From assembly GCA_039822005.1 (NCBI GenBank), contig JBCBMZ010000002.1:489110-553109 (forward strand): a stretch of 64,000 nt of DNA, read 5' to 3'. Made by a program: the position numbers and the translations under genes. Shown here piece after piece: positions 54,187-62,573 of the stretch. The stretch is from JBCBDX01 sp039822005. Its GTDB lineage: Bacteria > Pseudomonadota > Alphaproteobacteria > Rhizobiales > Rhizobiaceae. Below the pieces are notes generated by a model. It was not told the origin of the DNA and made no database searches. It worked only from the letters and a program-made list of their open reading frames with translations. Every line of letters starts with the position of its first letter. The stretch's first letter is position 1.

Positions 54187-54209
54187 CACAAACCTGCTAT
54201 GGTGCGCCC

Positions 54210-54605
54210 ATGATGGAAGATCAAAATAGCGTTGAAAACACCGAGGCCGTGGAAACCGCGCCGCCGGCTGAAGGGCAAAGCGCCATCCCGCGCCAGGAGT
54301 TGGCGCGCATAACCGACGATATCATTGCGGCGTTGAAAACCGTCTATGACCCCGAAATCCCGTCGGACATCTATGAACTCGGGCTGATTTACCGGGTCGA
54401 TATCGAGGACGACCGTACGGTAAAGGTCGAGATGACACTGACCGCGCCCGGCTGCCCGGTTGCGGGCGAGATGCCCGGTTGGGTGGAAAACGCGGTGCGC
54501 ACCGTTGAAGGTGTGATGGATGTGGAAGTCACGATGACCTTTGATCCGCCCTGGACGCCGGATCGCATGAGCGAAGAAGCACAAATCGCGGTGGGGCTGT
54601 ATTGA
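54210..54605 (+). CDS. sufT: SufT family (DUF59/MIP18) Fe-S assembly protein
   Basis: A 131-residue protein with an N-terminal acidic tail (to about 35) and the DUF59/MIP18 domain: TVYDPEIPSDIYELGLIYRV, TAPGCPVAGEMPGWVENAVR and VTMTFDPPWTPDRMSEEA. The conserved Cys is in APGCPVAG. Members act in Fe-S cluster maturation or transfer. Its stop overlaps the start of sufA (TGATG), which implies translational coupling. Confidence 0.93.
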   Translation: MMEDQNSVENTEAVETAPPAEGQSAIPRQELARITDDIIAALKTVYDPEIPSDIYELGLIYRVDIEDDRTVKVEMTLTAPGCPVAGEMPGWVENAVRTVEGVMDVEVTMTFDPPWTPDRMSEEAQIAVGLY

Positions 54606-54988
54606 TGGCTTTTGCAATCATGACCATGACAGATGCTGCTGCCAATCGTGTCAGCGAAATCGTCGCTACCAAAGCGGACAAGGGCGCCAAAGGTGTACGC
54701 GTTTCCATCAAAAAGGGCGGCTGTGCGGGTATGGAGTATACCGTCGATCTGGTCACCGAGCCTAATCCGAAGGACGACCATATCGAGCATAATGGGTCGC
54801 ATATCTGGGTGGACCCGTCGGCGATGCTCTATTTGCTTGGCACTGAAATGGATTTTGAAGTGACCAAATTGCGAACCGGTTTTGTGTTCAACAATCCGAA
54901 CCAATCGTCTGCCTGTGGTTGTGGTGAATCGGTTGAGCTGAAACCTGCTGATCTCAAAGAGCTCGCTGAGGCTCGCGGCGCGCTTTGA
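54605..54988 (+). CDS. sufA: A-type iron-sulfur carrier SufA
   Basis: A-type carrier of 127 residues that moves Fe-S clusters from SufBCD to target proteins. The three conserved Cys are in KGGCAGMEYTVDLV and SSACGCGESVEL. The start is the ATG at 54605, which overlaps the sufT stop. Last Fe-S gene of the suf operon; the cytochrome gene begins one base after its stop. Confidence 0.95.
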   Translation: MAFAIMTMTDAAANRVSEIVATKADKGAKGVRVSIKKGGCAGMEYTVDLVTEPNPKDDHIEHNGSHIWVDPSAMLYLLGTEMDFEVTKLRTGFVFNNPNQSSACGCGESVELKPADLKELAEARGAL

Positions 54989-54989
54989 G

Positions 54990-55457
54990 ATGAGGGCCAG
55001 CGGTTCAAAAGCAATCATGCTGATTTGCATGGCGGGCGCATGCATGGGCATTTCCGCGTTAGCTTTGGCCCATTCGGGTGCGACGGGCGCTGTTAAAGCC
55101 CGAATGGACGCCATGAAGTCTATCGCCAATGACATGAAGGCGATATCGACGACCCTGCGCAACAAGCAGTTGCGTTACGGCTTGATCGGCGCGGCGGCAA
55201 ATCGGATAGAGGGCCATTCAGCGCGGGTGCCGACCGAATTTCGCCAGAAAGACCTGTCTGCCCCATCCGAAGCGGCCGAGTTGATTTGGGAGCAGTTTGA
55301 CGATTTCGCGCAATTGTCGCGATCGATGGAGAATGCGGCACGCGAGCTCGAGCGCGCGGCGTTGGATCAGGCAAAACCCGAAATTATCGTCGCGCGCTTC
55401 AAAACGCTCGGCGACACCTGCGGGGCGTGCCACCGTGACTACCGTGTAAAAAACTGA
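54990..55457 (+). CDS. class II cytochrome c (cytochrome c' family)
   Basis: A 155-residue periplasmic haem protein. It has a signal peptide (AIMLICMAGACMGISALALA), a four-helix-bundle type sequence (VKARMDAMKSIANDMKAIS), and a single C-terminal CxxCH haem motif CGACHRDYRVK (Cys144, Cys147, His148), typical of class II cytochromes c such as cytochrome c' or c556. It starts one base after the sufA stop, so it may be expressed with the suf operon. The axial Met of c556 is possible (MKSIANDMK), so the spin type is not decided. Confidence 0.88.
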   Translation: MRASGSKAIMLICMAGACMGISALALAHSGATGAVKARMDAMKSIANDMKAISTTLRNKQLRYGLIGAAANRIEGHSARVPTEFRQKDLSAPSEAAELIWEQFDDFAQLSRSMENAARELERAALDQAKPEIIVARFKTLGDTCGACHRDYRVKN

Positions 55458-55464
55458 CCGTCAT

Positions 55465-55797
55465 ATGGACGATGAATTCCTGCACGATCTTTTTTCCAGT
55501 GTTGGCCCGATCACCATCAAACGAATGTTTGGAGGGCAGGGGATCTATGCGGACGGCATGATCATCGCCGCAGTGCAATCGGGCCGAATAATGGTCAAAG
55601 GCGATGATCAATGCGCCCCGGCGTATGAATCAGCCGAGATGATACGTTGGGCCTATGAAAATCCAAAAAGCGGCAACGCGACACTCATGCCCTACTGGCA
55701 AGTGCCTGACAGCGCACTGGATGACCCTGAAGAAATGAGCAGATGGGCGCACATGGCATTGGGAGCCGCCAGACGCACAAAGCCGACGAAAATTTAG
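55465..55797 (+). CDS. TfoX/Sxy N-terminal domain protein
   Basis: A 110-residue protein with the TfoX N-terminal domain: FLHDLFSSVGPITIKRMFGG, GIYADGMIIAAVQSGRIMVK and NATLMPYWQVPDSALDDPEE. In gammaproteobacteria TfoX controls competence, but stand-alone short versions in alphaproteobacteria have no proven role. It lies 7 bp after the cytochrome gene. It overlaps the stop of the convergent helicase by four bases. Confidence 0.88.
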   Translation: MDDEFLHDLFSSVGPITIKRMFGGQGIYADGMIIAAVQSGRIMVKGDDQCAPAYESAEMIRWAYENPKSGNATLMPYWQVPDSALDDPEEMSRWAHMALGAARRTKPTKI

Positions 55798-57170
55798 CGT
55801 CCAATCAGCATGAAAGCTGGAATTTCATCGCCAAAACCGACCGGCATGTCGGAGCGGTTATCGCGACCATTGGCCCGTTTTTTTCTGTTTTCATGAGCCG
55901 ACGGCGTCTCGTCAGGTGCCAAATCATCATTGGCAGCGGCTATCGCATTGTCGGCATTTTGCTGTTTGATCTTTTCACGGCGCGGCTTTCGAGAACGTTT
56001 GCCATTGTCCTTTTCCGCATCCTCTGACGGACTTGGCGCGGTCTCAAAACCCTCAAGCGGATCAATGGCTTTGTCGATCAATGTCTGCACGGCAGCGAGA
56101 TATTTTGCGCTGGCCTTGTCGACTAGTGTAAACGCCTTGCCTGAACGACCGGCGCGTCCGGTCCGCCCGATGCGGTGAACATAGTCTTCTGCGTGAATGG
56201 GCACGTCGAAATTAAAGACGTGGCTCACATCGGGGATATCGAGCCCGCGCGCGGCAACATCAGAGGCAACGAGCAGTTGGATCTTGTTGTTGCGGAACCC
56301 GTCCAGCATCATGGTGCGCGAATGTTGGTCCATATCCCCATGCAGTGCGCCAGCTGAAAATCCATGCTTTTCAAGGCTGCGATAAAGCTGCGATACATCT
56401 TTCTTGCGGTTGCAAAAAATGATGCCGTTTTTAAGATCATCCTGCGCGCGGATGATTTGGCGCAGTACATCGCGCTTTTCGTAATCCTTCGATCCACACC
56501 AGGCGATACGTTGTTCCACCGTCGTCGCTGTCGACGATGCGCGCGCCACTTCGATACGCACCGGCGCTTGCAGGAACTGATCCGCAAGTTTGGTGATTTC
56601 CGGCGGCATGGTGGCAGAGAAGAACAGTGTCTGGCGGGTGAATGGGATCAGTTTTGCGATGCGCTCTATGTCAGGGATAAATCCCATATCGAGCATGCGA
56701 TCAGCTTCATCGATCACCAAAATGTCGACGCCATTCAAAAGCAGCTTGCCGCGTTCGGTGTGGTCGAGCAGCCGCCCGGGGGTGGCGATCAAAACATCCG
56801 CGCCGCGCTCCAGTTTGCGGTCCTGCTCATCGAAGGAGACGCCACCAATCAACAGGGCGACACTCAGCTTGTGGTTCTTGCCATATTTTTGAAAGTTCTC
56901 GTCAACTTGCGCCGCCAACTCACGGGTAGGCTCAAGGATGAGTGTGCGCGGCATGCGCGCGCGCGCGCGACCCTTTTCAAGCCGTGTGATCATCGGCAAA
57001 ACAAAAGAAGCCGTCTTCCCGGTGCCAGTCTGCGCAATGCCCAAGACATCCTTGCCGGCGACCACATGCGGAATCGCCGCTTCCTGGATGGCGGTGGGGC
57101 TGGTATAGCCCGCCTCGTCGACAGCTTTGATCACCTTGGGTGACAAAGGAAGATCAGCAAAAGTAACCAA
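55794..57170 (-). CDS. DEAD-box ATP-dependent RNA helicase (RhlE-like)
   Basis: A 458-residue RNA helicase. Motifs are Q (YTSPTAIQEAAIP), I (AQTGTGKTASF), Ia (PTRELAAQ), Ib (TPGRLLDH), II (VIDEADRMLD), III (FSATMPPEI), IV (IIFCNRKKDV), V (ASDVAARGLDIPD) and VI (HRIGRTGRAGR). The C-terminal 70 residues are basic and low-complexity (RSRKPRREKIKQQ), as in RhlE-type proteins that act in ribosome assembly or RNA decay. The start is a TTG at 57170; no ATG is near. The leader has a long hairpin. Confidence 0.92.
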   Translation of the reverse strand: MVTFADLPLSPKVIKAVDEAGYTSPTAIQEAAIPHVVAGKDVLGIAQTGTGKTASFVLPMITRLEKGRARARMPRTLILEPTRELAAQVDENFQKYGKNHKLSVALLIGGVSFDEQDRKLERGADVLIATPGRLLDHTERGKLLLNGVDILVIDEADRMLDMGFIPDIERIAKLIPFTRQTLFFSATMPPEITKLADQFLQAPVRIEVARASSTATTVEQRIAWCGSKDYEKRDVLRQIIRAQDDLKNGIIFCNRKKDVSQLYRSLEKHGFSAGALHGDMDQHSRTMMLDGFRNNKIQLLVASDVAARGLDIPDVSHVFNFDVPIHAEDYVHRIGRTGRAGRSGKAFTLVDKASAKYLAAVQTLIDKAIDPLEGFETAPSPSEDAEKDNGKRSRKPRREKIKQQNADNAIAAANDDLAPDETPSAHENRKKRANGRDNRSDMPVGFGDEIPAFMLIGR

Positions 57171-57465
57171 TGAAAACCTATCGCATGGGTTGCGATGCGC
57201 ACATCCACACCGGACGACGCTTGTAGGCGTGCGGTACGGTGTGGTCTTTGAAAAGTCAAGTTTCCTTGGGTTTCTTCATGGTAATTTACTTGATTGGCCG
57301 CCTAAGGCAGCCAGTGGGATTTTCCAGTCTTAATCTTGTATGTGCCGTTCAACTTAACTTGAATGATCAGACCCGATCCGGTTGGCGCCAACGACGTAAA
57401 AACTATCACCGACACAAATGTCGGCGAACCTTCCAACATTGAAGATTGCTTCAAGGAGCCAATAG
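57171..57465. promoter_or_regulatory. divergent intergenic region between helicase and fasciclin genes
   Basis: 295 bp with no gene. It contains a strong imperfect hairpin (CCACACCG 57205-57212 with CGGTGTGG 57237-57244, inner ACGC/GCGT) close to the helicase start, and a small inverted repeat TCGCA/TGCGA (57181-57195). DEAD-box helicase genes are often cold-induced through structured leaders; that is inference. CAAGGAGCC (57452-57460) is the fasciclin ribosome site. Confidence 0.4.
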
Positions 57466-57957
57466 ATGAACTTTTTTAAAACCGTACTCGCAGGTACAGC
57501 TCTTTCTATCATGATTGCAGGCTCTGCTATTGCTGGCGGTCACTCTAAAGACATCGTTGATACAGCCGCAGGTAACAGCGACTTTGAAACACTGGTAGCA
57601 GCCGTTCAAGCCGCAGGCTTGGTCGACACCCTGAAGGGTGAGGGGCCATTTACTGTCTTCGCCCCAACTGACGACGCATTTGCGGCTCTAGGCGATACAG
57701 TTCAAGAACTGCTGAAGCCTGAAAACAAGGATCAGTTGATCGCCATCCTGACTTACCATGTTGTGGCCGGTAAAGTCATGTCAACGGATCTGACTGACGA
57801 CATGATGGCAGCGACGGTACAGGGCGAAGAAATCACGATCGACCTGGACAATGGCGTCATGGTCAACGATGCCAACGTTGTTACAGCCGACATCGAGACA
57901 TCCAATGGCGTGATCCATGTGATCGACAAAGTGATCCTTCCTAAAGCGGCTATGTAA
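57466..57957 (+). CDS. secreted fasciclin (FAS1) domain protein
   Basis: A 163-residue protein with a signal peptide (TVLAGTALSIMIAGSAIAGG) and one FAS1 domain: DIVDTAAGNSDFETLVAAVQ, GPFTVFAPTDDAFAAL, AILTYHVVAGKVMSTDL (FAS1 H/YH box) and NGVIHVIDKVILP. FAS1 domains mediate adhesion or interactions outside the cell. AAGGAG is placed well before the ATG. A strong terminator follows, so this is a single-gene unit. Confidence 0.93.
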   Translation: MNFFKTVLAGTALSIMIAGSAIAGGHSKDIVDTAAGNSDFETLVAAVQAAGLVDTLKGEGPFTVFAPTDDAFAALGDTVQELLKPENKDQLIAILTYHVVAGKVMSTDLTDDMMAATVQGEEITIDLDNGVMVNDANVVTADIETSNGVIHVIDKVILPKAAM

Positions 57958-57982
57958 TCTCTTTTTGAGGAGTGGTTAGCCA

Positions 57983-58013
57983 GGCCGTCCGCTTCGAGCG
58001 GGCGGTCTTTTTA
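57983..58013 (+). terminator. intrinsic terminator of the fasciclin gene
   Basis: A 10-bp stem GGCCGTCCGC / GCGGGCGGTC with two G-T wobbles, a TTCGA loop, then TCTTTTT. It lies 25 bases after the fasciclin stop and touches the stop of the convergent nadK. Confidence 0.85.
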
Positions 58014-58784
58014 GTATTTGAACTGTTCATTGAGGATGCGCTCATCCCATGAGTGGCTGGCATCGAACAGGACTTTGCCCATATCCTCGCGGCTTTCCCA
58101 AATATCGACCCGGCGAACGGATTTGACTTCGGTATGATCGGCGACGGCATTGACCGGTCGCTTTTCAGCTTCCAGAACTGCGATGGTTACCTTCACGCTG
58201 TTGGGAAGAAGCGCACCGCGCCACCGGCGGGGGCGAAATGGGCTCACGGGTGTTAATGCGAGTAGCGGGGCGTCAATCGGGATAATCGGACCTTGCGCCG
58301 AAAGGTTGTAGGCCGTTGATCCGGCCGGCGTTGCCACCATCACACCATCGCAGACCAAATCATCCAGACGTACTTTCCCATCGACTTCAATTTCAAGCCG
58401 CGCCGCCTGATAGCTCTGGCGAAACAGCGAAACCTCATTGATGGCCAACGCATTCGTTTCTTGACCATCAGAGTCAACGGCCCGCATTTTAAGCGGACGG
58501 ATCAGCTCGGTTTGCGCCGCCGCGATGCGCTCGTACAGGCCATCTTCGATATAGTCATTCATGAGAAAGCCGACTGTGCCGCGGTTCATGCCATAGATAG
58601 GTTTTCTCGTGTTCATGAATTGCTGGATGGTTTGGAGCATGAAGCCGTCTCCGCCCAGCGCGACAATGATATCTGCATCTTCTGGCGGATGATTGCCGTA
58701 ACGGGTGGCAAGCGCAGTGGCCGACTGTTGGGCGTTCTCGGCATCAGAAGACAAAAAGCAAATATTGGGCTGTTCACTCATCAT
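58011..58784 (-). CDS. nadK: NAD kinase
   Basis: ATP-NAD kinase, 257 residues, making NADP. Family motifs are IVALGGDGFMLQTIQQFMN (GGDG), GMNRGTVGFLMNDYIEDG, NEVSLFRQSYQAARLEIEVD, CDGVMVATPAGSTAYNLSA and GPIIPIDAPLLALTPVSPF. ATG codons at 58784 and 58781 are alternatives. It lies between the fasciclin gene and tRNA-Thr. Confidence 0.96.
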   Translation of the reverse strand: MMSEQPNICFLSSDAENAQQSATALATRYGNHPPEDADIIVALGGDGFMLQTIQQFMNTRKPIYGMNRGTVGFLMNDYIEDGLYERIAAAQTELIRPLKMRAVDSDGQETNALAINEVSLFRQSYQAARLEIEVDGKVRLDDLVCDGVMVATPAGSTAYNLSAQGPIIPIDAPLLALTPVSPFRPRRWRGALLPNSVKVTIAVLEAEKRPVNAVADHTEVKSVRRVDIWESREDMGKVLFDASHSWDERILNEQFKY

Positions 58785-58863
58785 CCAAAACCCAGGTTAT
58801 ACGAAACGCTGCAAAAACCTCTAATGGTTGTGAACCGATTAAGCAAAGGTGCACCAAAACCGT

Positions 58864-60498
58864 TTACACGCGCGCATTTTGTGCTAATTGCGCACGCAAG
58901 CCCCTATAGCTCAGTTGGTAGAGCAACTGATTTGTAATCAGTAGGTCCGCGGTTCGAGTCCGTGTGGGGGCACCAAACCTGACTTGTCCCTCCGAAAAAG
59001 CCCTTAAAGCCTTGAAGGGCAAGGAGATTTCGGGGGTTCTAGCACCCTTATTTCGGTCATATTGAATTTGGCCTGCAAAGGCCAGTTTGATGACCGTTCG
59101 GCGCAGTCCTGTATGCCCCGAATCCCATAGTTTCCGGGGGGTTGCGAGGAATTGGAGCACTGGTTCTAGTTTTTCGTCGAATGTGCCGGGTGGTTCGGTC
59201 TGGTTTTGGGATTTTTCGGTCATGAGGCGCTTTTCCTTTTCAAGTTGGCTGAGCTTTGTTTCGTATGAAGCGATCACCGTTTCATTGGTGGCTTCGACAA
59301 TGCGCGTCAAAAGCCGGTCGATTTTCTTGTCGATGAGGATGACTTGCTCTTTGGCGGTTTTGACGATGTCGTTGGCTTGATTGACGCGTTGGCTCCATGC
59401 TTTCTTGAACATGGCGGTTGCCAGTTTCATGAGCTTGGGTGTCGGTTGAAACGCTGAAAGCAATTCTCCGACGTCGCCTTCCAGCTTGTCGCGTGGAATG
59501 GACTTGCCATACTGGTTGCAGGTTTTGGTTTGGCAGAGATAATAGGCGTAGTGGCCGCCATTGCCCTTGGAGATGGAAGAGCGCAGGGGCGTGCTACAGC
59601 AGGCGCAGGAGACCACCCCGCGCATGGCGAACGCATCGCCTATATTCTTGCGCTTGGCGGCCTTGGTGGATGTTTGACGGCGTTCCTGAACCTTTTCAAA
59701 GGTGGCGACGCTGATAATTGGCTCATGTTGGCCTTCCAGCCAATCAATCCCATAGTTTTCAGAGACAATGTAGCCGGTATAAATCGGGCTTCTAAGAATT
59801 TCCGTGACGCGTTGCTGGGTAATCTCGCCCTTTGAGTTGCGTGGATAGTCGGGGAAGCTTTCCAAAAAGCGTTTCACTTCCGCTTGGCTTCCGAAACGGC
59901 CCGATGCGTATCCTTCAAAGGCTTGCCTGATGATGGGGGCCAATACCGGATGATGGTGCAGGACTTTGCCCCTGCCTTTGACCTCTTGATAAAAATATCC
60001 AACGGGTGGGTTGTGAACCCAATAGCCGTTCTCCATCCGGGCTTTCATCTTTTGGGCGACTTGGCGTCCGTTTTGCTTGCGCTCCAATGCCCCTTGCGCG
60101 GCCATGATGGTTTCGATGAACTCACCTTCGGGCGTTTCATCGAACTTGAAGTTCAGACATTCGATAGTTGCGCCGCGTTTGCGGAACGCTTCGCGTAAGT
60201 CGAGATGGAAGCGCGTGTCGCGGGCAAAGCGTTTGAGATCATCGAAGATGACCACGAAGCGTTCGTCGGGCTGGGCATCCAGAAACGACAAAAGCGCCAC
60301 CATGCCGGGGCGCTTCATAAAGTCACCGCCACCCGAGATCGTGTCCGGGAACACCGCTGCAACAGCATAGCCTTTTTGATGGGCATGCTGTCGGCAGCGT
60401 GTCTCCTGGCTTTCAAGCCCGTGGCCTTCTTCGTTTTGCGTGCGTGTCGAGACCCTGCAGTAGATCACCGCTTGTTTGGGTTGTTGGCTGGTCGTCAT
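58864..60498 (-). CDS. large serine recombinase (integrase)
   Basis: A 544-residue site-specific recombinase. The resolvase domain starts VIYCRVSTRTQNEEGHGLES with the nucleophile Ser17, followed by FDDLKRFARDTRFHLDLREA. The recombinase domain (NPPVGYFYQEVKGRGKVLHH, SPIYTGYIVSENYG), a zinc ribbon (CACCSTPLRSS, LCQTKTCNQYG) and a coiled coil (about 370-430) follow. Residues 508-533 are read antisense through tRNA-Thr and 534-544 from host DNA beyond, so the tail seen here depends on integration. It overlaps the gene upstream by ATGA. Confidence 0.92.
   Translation of the reverse strand: MTTSQQPKQAVIYCRVSTRTQNEEGHGLESQETRCRQHAHQKGYAVAAVFPDTISGGGDFMKRPGMVALLSFLDAQPDERFVVIFDDLKRFARDTRFHLDLREAFRKRGATIECLNFKFDETPEGEFIETIMAAQGALERKQNGRQVAQKMKARMENGYWVHNPPVGYFYQEVKGRGKVLHHHPVLAPIIRQAFEGYASGRFGSQAEVKRFLESFPDYPRNSKGEITQQRVTEILRSPIYTGYIVSENYGIDWLEGQHEPIISVATFEKVQERRQTSTKAAKRKNIGDAFAMRGVVSCACCSTPLRSSISKGNGGHYAYYLCQTKTCNQYGKSIPRDKLEGDVGELLSAFQPTPKLMKLATAMFKKAWSQRVNQANDIVKTAKEQVILIDKKIDRLLTRIVEATNETVIASYETKLSQLEKEKRLMTEKSQNQTEPPGTFDEKLEPVLQFLATPRKLWDSGHTGLRRTVIKLAFAGQIQYDRNKGARTPEISLPFKALRAFSEGQVRFGAPTRTRTADLLITNQLLYQLSYRGLRAQLAQNARV
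58900..58975 (+). tRNA. tRNA-Thr (anticodon TGT)
   Basis: A 76-base cloverleaf. The acceptor GCCCCTA pairs with TGGGGGC, the D-arm is CTCAGTTGGTAGAG, the anticodon arm ACTGA-TTTGTAA-TCAGT has anticodon TGT (reads ACA, Thr), the T-arm contains GGTTCGAGTCC, and CCA is encoded at 58973-58975. It serves as the integration site of the element to its right; its antisense strand forms part of the recombinase reading frame. Confidence 0.96.
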
Positions 60499-60800
60499 GG
60501 TGATGCGCCCTCGAACTCCTTTTTAGTGGACGGGAGAGACGAGCCGCGCTCACTCGCTATAGGTACGTCAGAGCCTTCGGCGATCATATGGGCAATGATC
60601 TCCGCCAATTTTGGCATGCCGCCGCTCGCATTCGTCTCCCAATAGAAATCACAGTAAGAGACAATGATGTGCCAGAGCGCTTCAATAAGCTCGCGCTTTT
60701 GTTCAAGCGTCCCATCCACCTCATCAAGATAGGATAGCCATTCATCCAGTTCCGTCGGTTGCGAATTTGATGTCGATGTAGGCTGTTTCATGGGCTTCAC
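60495..60800 (-). CDS. small protein of unknown function, element-borne
   Basis: A 101-residue acidic protein, with DEWLSYLDEVDGTLEQKREL, LIEALWHIIVSYCDFYWETN and GGMPKLAEIIAHMIAEGSDV. It overlaps by four bases the recombinase start (ATGA) and the end of the gene upstream, so the three form one translationally coupled operon. Such small genes are frequently found beside serine integrases of Rhizobiales islands. It could regulate excision, but no motif supports it. Confidence 0.65.
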   Translation of the reverse strand: MKPMKQPTSTSNSQPTELDEWLSYLDEVDGTLEQKRELIEALWHIIVSYCDFYWETNASGGMPKLAEIIAHMIAEGSDVPIASERGSSLPSTKKEFEGASP

Positions 60801-61555
60801 CGGCTGGGACCGGTTCGGGCCAATGTCCGACGCGTTCCGCCATTACTAGCCGATGCCGATTGCCTTGATGAACCTGTGCGGTCACTGCGTCCATAGGATC
60901 GTGTTTTTCCCTCGCCAACATTGGATTGTTTTGTCTGAGAATGCCGGGCTTCGCGTTCCGCTTCGATTTGCGGCCGGTAAAACGTTTCGTCGAGTTCCTT
61001 GCCCCATTCATAAAGTTCAGAACCATGGGCGTCGCGAAACGCCTCTGTCATCAGGCGTTTGGCACCGGCATTGCTGATTTCCAATTCACCCGCCAGTTCG
61101 CCCGCCGTTTGTTCATAGGCGCGGTAAAACGACATGCGCTCACCTTGTTCGACAAGCGCTCCGATTTCATCGGTCTGTATAAGGGCGCGTTCCGTGAGCT
61201 CAGGGCCTTTGTCCAGTGCATCTTCATTGGCACGCAGACCTTCGCGCATCTCATTCATGGTCATGCCATGCTCGGCCCGGAAGATGTCACGTAATGTGCT
61301 TTCAGCGCGAGAGGCATCAAACGCGTTGGTGCGGGCAAACGCATGGGCATAATCGCCAAGCTTTTCTTTAAAAGCACCGGAGCGGTGGATTTCTGACTTG
61401 ATGATGCCAGTAATGGCGATGGCTTCCTCAAATTGAGGGTCAGTCAGGATACGGGCGGAAAAGCCTTCTCTCGGATCATCCCGGGTTTGAGTTGTTTGAC
61501 GGGTCGATCCCGTTTTGCGGGTTTGGTTTGTGTTGCTGTTCACGTCTTTATTCAT
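60797..61555 (-). CDS. charged element protein of unknown function
   Basis: A 252-residue protein, hydrophilic throughout. The N-terminal 35 residues are Thr/Arg/Asn-rich (MNKDVNSNTNQTRKTGSTRQ); the middle is helical (EEAIAITGIIKSEIHRSGAF, DASRAESTLRDIFRAEHGM, SFYRAYEQTAGELAGELEIS); the C-terminus is basic and Ser/Arg-rich. It may bind nucleic acid or be a relaxosome helper; there is no relaxase motif. The frame is open to 61624, but the ATG at 61555 follows AAAGGACCC. First gene of the coupled run with the recombinase. Confidence 0.65.
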   Translation of the reverse strand: MNKDVNSNTNQTRKTGSTRQTTQTRDDPREGFSARILTDPQFEEAIAITGIIKSEIHRSGAFKEKLGDYAHAFARTNAFDASRAESTLRDIFRAEHGMTMNEMREGLRANEDALDKGPELTERALIQTDEIGALVEQGERMSFYRAYEQTAGELAGELEISNAGAKRLMTEAFRDAHGSELYEWGKELDETFYRPQIEAEREARHSQTKQSNVGEGKTRSYGRSDRTGSSRQSASASNGGTRRTLARTGPSR

Positions 61556-61683
61556 GTCTTGGGTCCTTTCGTTTGTGTTAGACTTGAGGGTGTGCATTAT
61601 ATAGGAATATATCCCTAAATACACTTGCTAACTGGCTCATTTTCTTGCGTTTTTGCCTGCCGTTTTGTTCGATAGTTTCAGGC

Positions 61684-62196
61684 TCAGCGGTCCCTATTGA
61701 GGGACTGGCTCTGGGCCCGCACATGGTCAGACTGGCGTCGGCCTTGGCCTAAGCGGCGATCCGTGGCGCGGTTAAAATCGCTTTTGGCGTGGCCGCGCTC
61801 AGCGTTGCGTCTTTCGACACGATCAAAGAACTGGTCAATCCGCTCACGGCCCGCTTGTTTGACGGCTTCGACATGCTCTTGATGTTGCCTGTGAACATTG
61901 CGACGCGCCTGAAGCATGAGTTTTTGGCCGTTGAAGCGGTCATCCCTATGGAAGGTCGGCTTGTGCTCGCGCGTTTTTGCCCCGTCGTTCCGCATGAGCC
62001 GACGCGTTTCCTCAGCCACACGGATGCTGTACTCTTCGCGGTACTGCTTTTCGACGTTGATCAAGTCCATGCGGTTTTGATGCTGGAGCTCAAAGTACTG
62101 TGTGTGTTCCGCATCATTCATACTGACTGAGATCGAGCGTCGCTTGCCAGCATGCTCAAAGGTTTTTTGGAGGTCTTTTCGAATATCGTCTGTCAT
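61684..62196 (-). CDS. basic coiled-coil protein of unknown function, element-borne
   Basis: A 170-residue hydrophilic protein rich in Arg, Gln and Glu, likely a long coiled coil (NDAEHTQYFELQHQNRMDL, NVEKQYREEYSIRVAEETRR, ARRNVHRQHQEHVEAVKQA). It ends in a basic tail with a Gln/Ser/Arg-rich part. It may bind DNA or be a mobilization accessory protein; that is inference. It is separated from the next gene downstream by about 130 bp. Confidence 0.6.
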   Translation of the reverse strand: MTDDIRKDLQKTFEHAGKRRSISVSMNDAEHTQYFELQHQNRMDLINVEKQYREEYSIRVAEETRRLMRNDGAKTREHKPTFHRDDRFNGQKLMLQARRNVHRQHQEHVEAVKQAGRERIDQFFDRVERRNAERGHAKSDFNRATDRRLGQGRRQSDHVRAQSQSLNRDR

Positions 62197-62279
62197 GATG
62201 ACAGCGTTGAAGCACAGGCTGAGTGCAGGTTCGGGCGGATTGTTTGCGTTTAGTCGGGCGGATTTGATATTCTGAACCT

Positions 62280-62573
62280 ATGCCGCATTACCCCATCAGA
62301 ACGTTTCGAAGTTCCAACGACTTGGAGGCTTGGCTTGATGGTTTGGACTACAAATCCTTCTGGCAGGCGATTGTGGCCCATGCCGTGGAATTACCGCCAA
62401 AGACCGAATGTGATGCAAGGATTGCCGAAGGCGGGGTGACCCAGCATGTGATGCTGTCAAACCTGCGTTCCATGGCCGCCGACCAGATTGAACAGCGCTA
62501 CAAGCTCAAATGGGATTCGTCTTTCTTCGGACCGTTGCCGCCATTGAACGAAGACGATTTTGCGGATCTCTAA
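62280..62573 (+). CDS. small protein of unknown function, element-borne
   Basis: A 97-residue acidic protein (LEAWLDGLDYKSFWQAIVAH, VTQHVMLSNLRSMAADQIEQ, FFGPLPPLNEDDFADL). It is the only clear plus-strand gene of the element in the window. Its stop overlaps the stop of the convergent membrane-protein gene by four bases. No family recognised. Confidence 0.6.
   Translation: MPHYPIRTFRSSNDLEAWLDGLDYKSFWQAIVAHAVELPPKTECDARIAEGGVTQHVMLSNLRSMAADQIEQRYKLKWDSSFFGPLPPLNEDDFADL

Noticed and set aside
53014..54189. 391-codon open frame on the minus strand
   Set aside because: It is antisense to nearly all of sufS, which has every catalytic motif. The translation has no family resemblance and no ribosome site.
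58900..58977. Protein fragment of the type PTRTRTADLLITNQLLYQ as a separate gene
   Set aside because: This string is simply the antisense translation of tRNA-Thr and is often mis-annotated; here it is only the in-frame tail of the recombinase.
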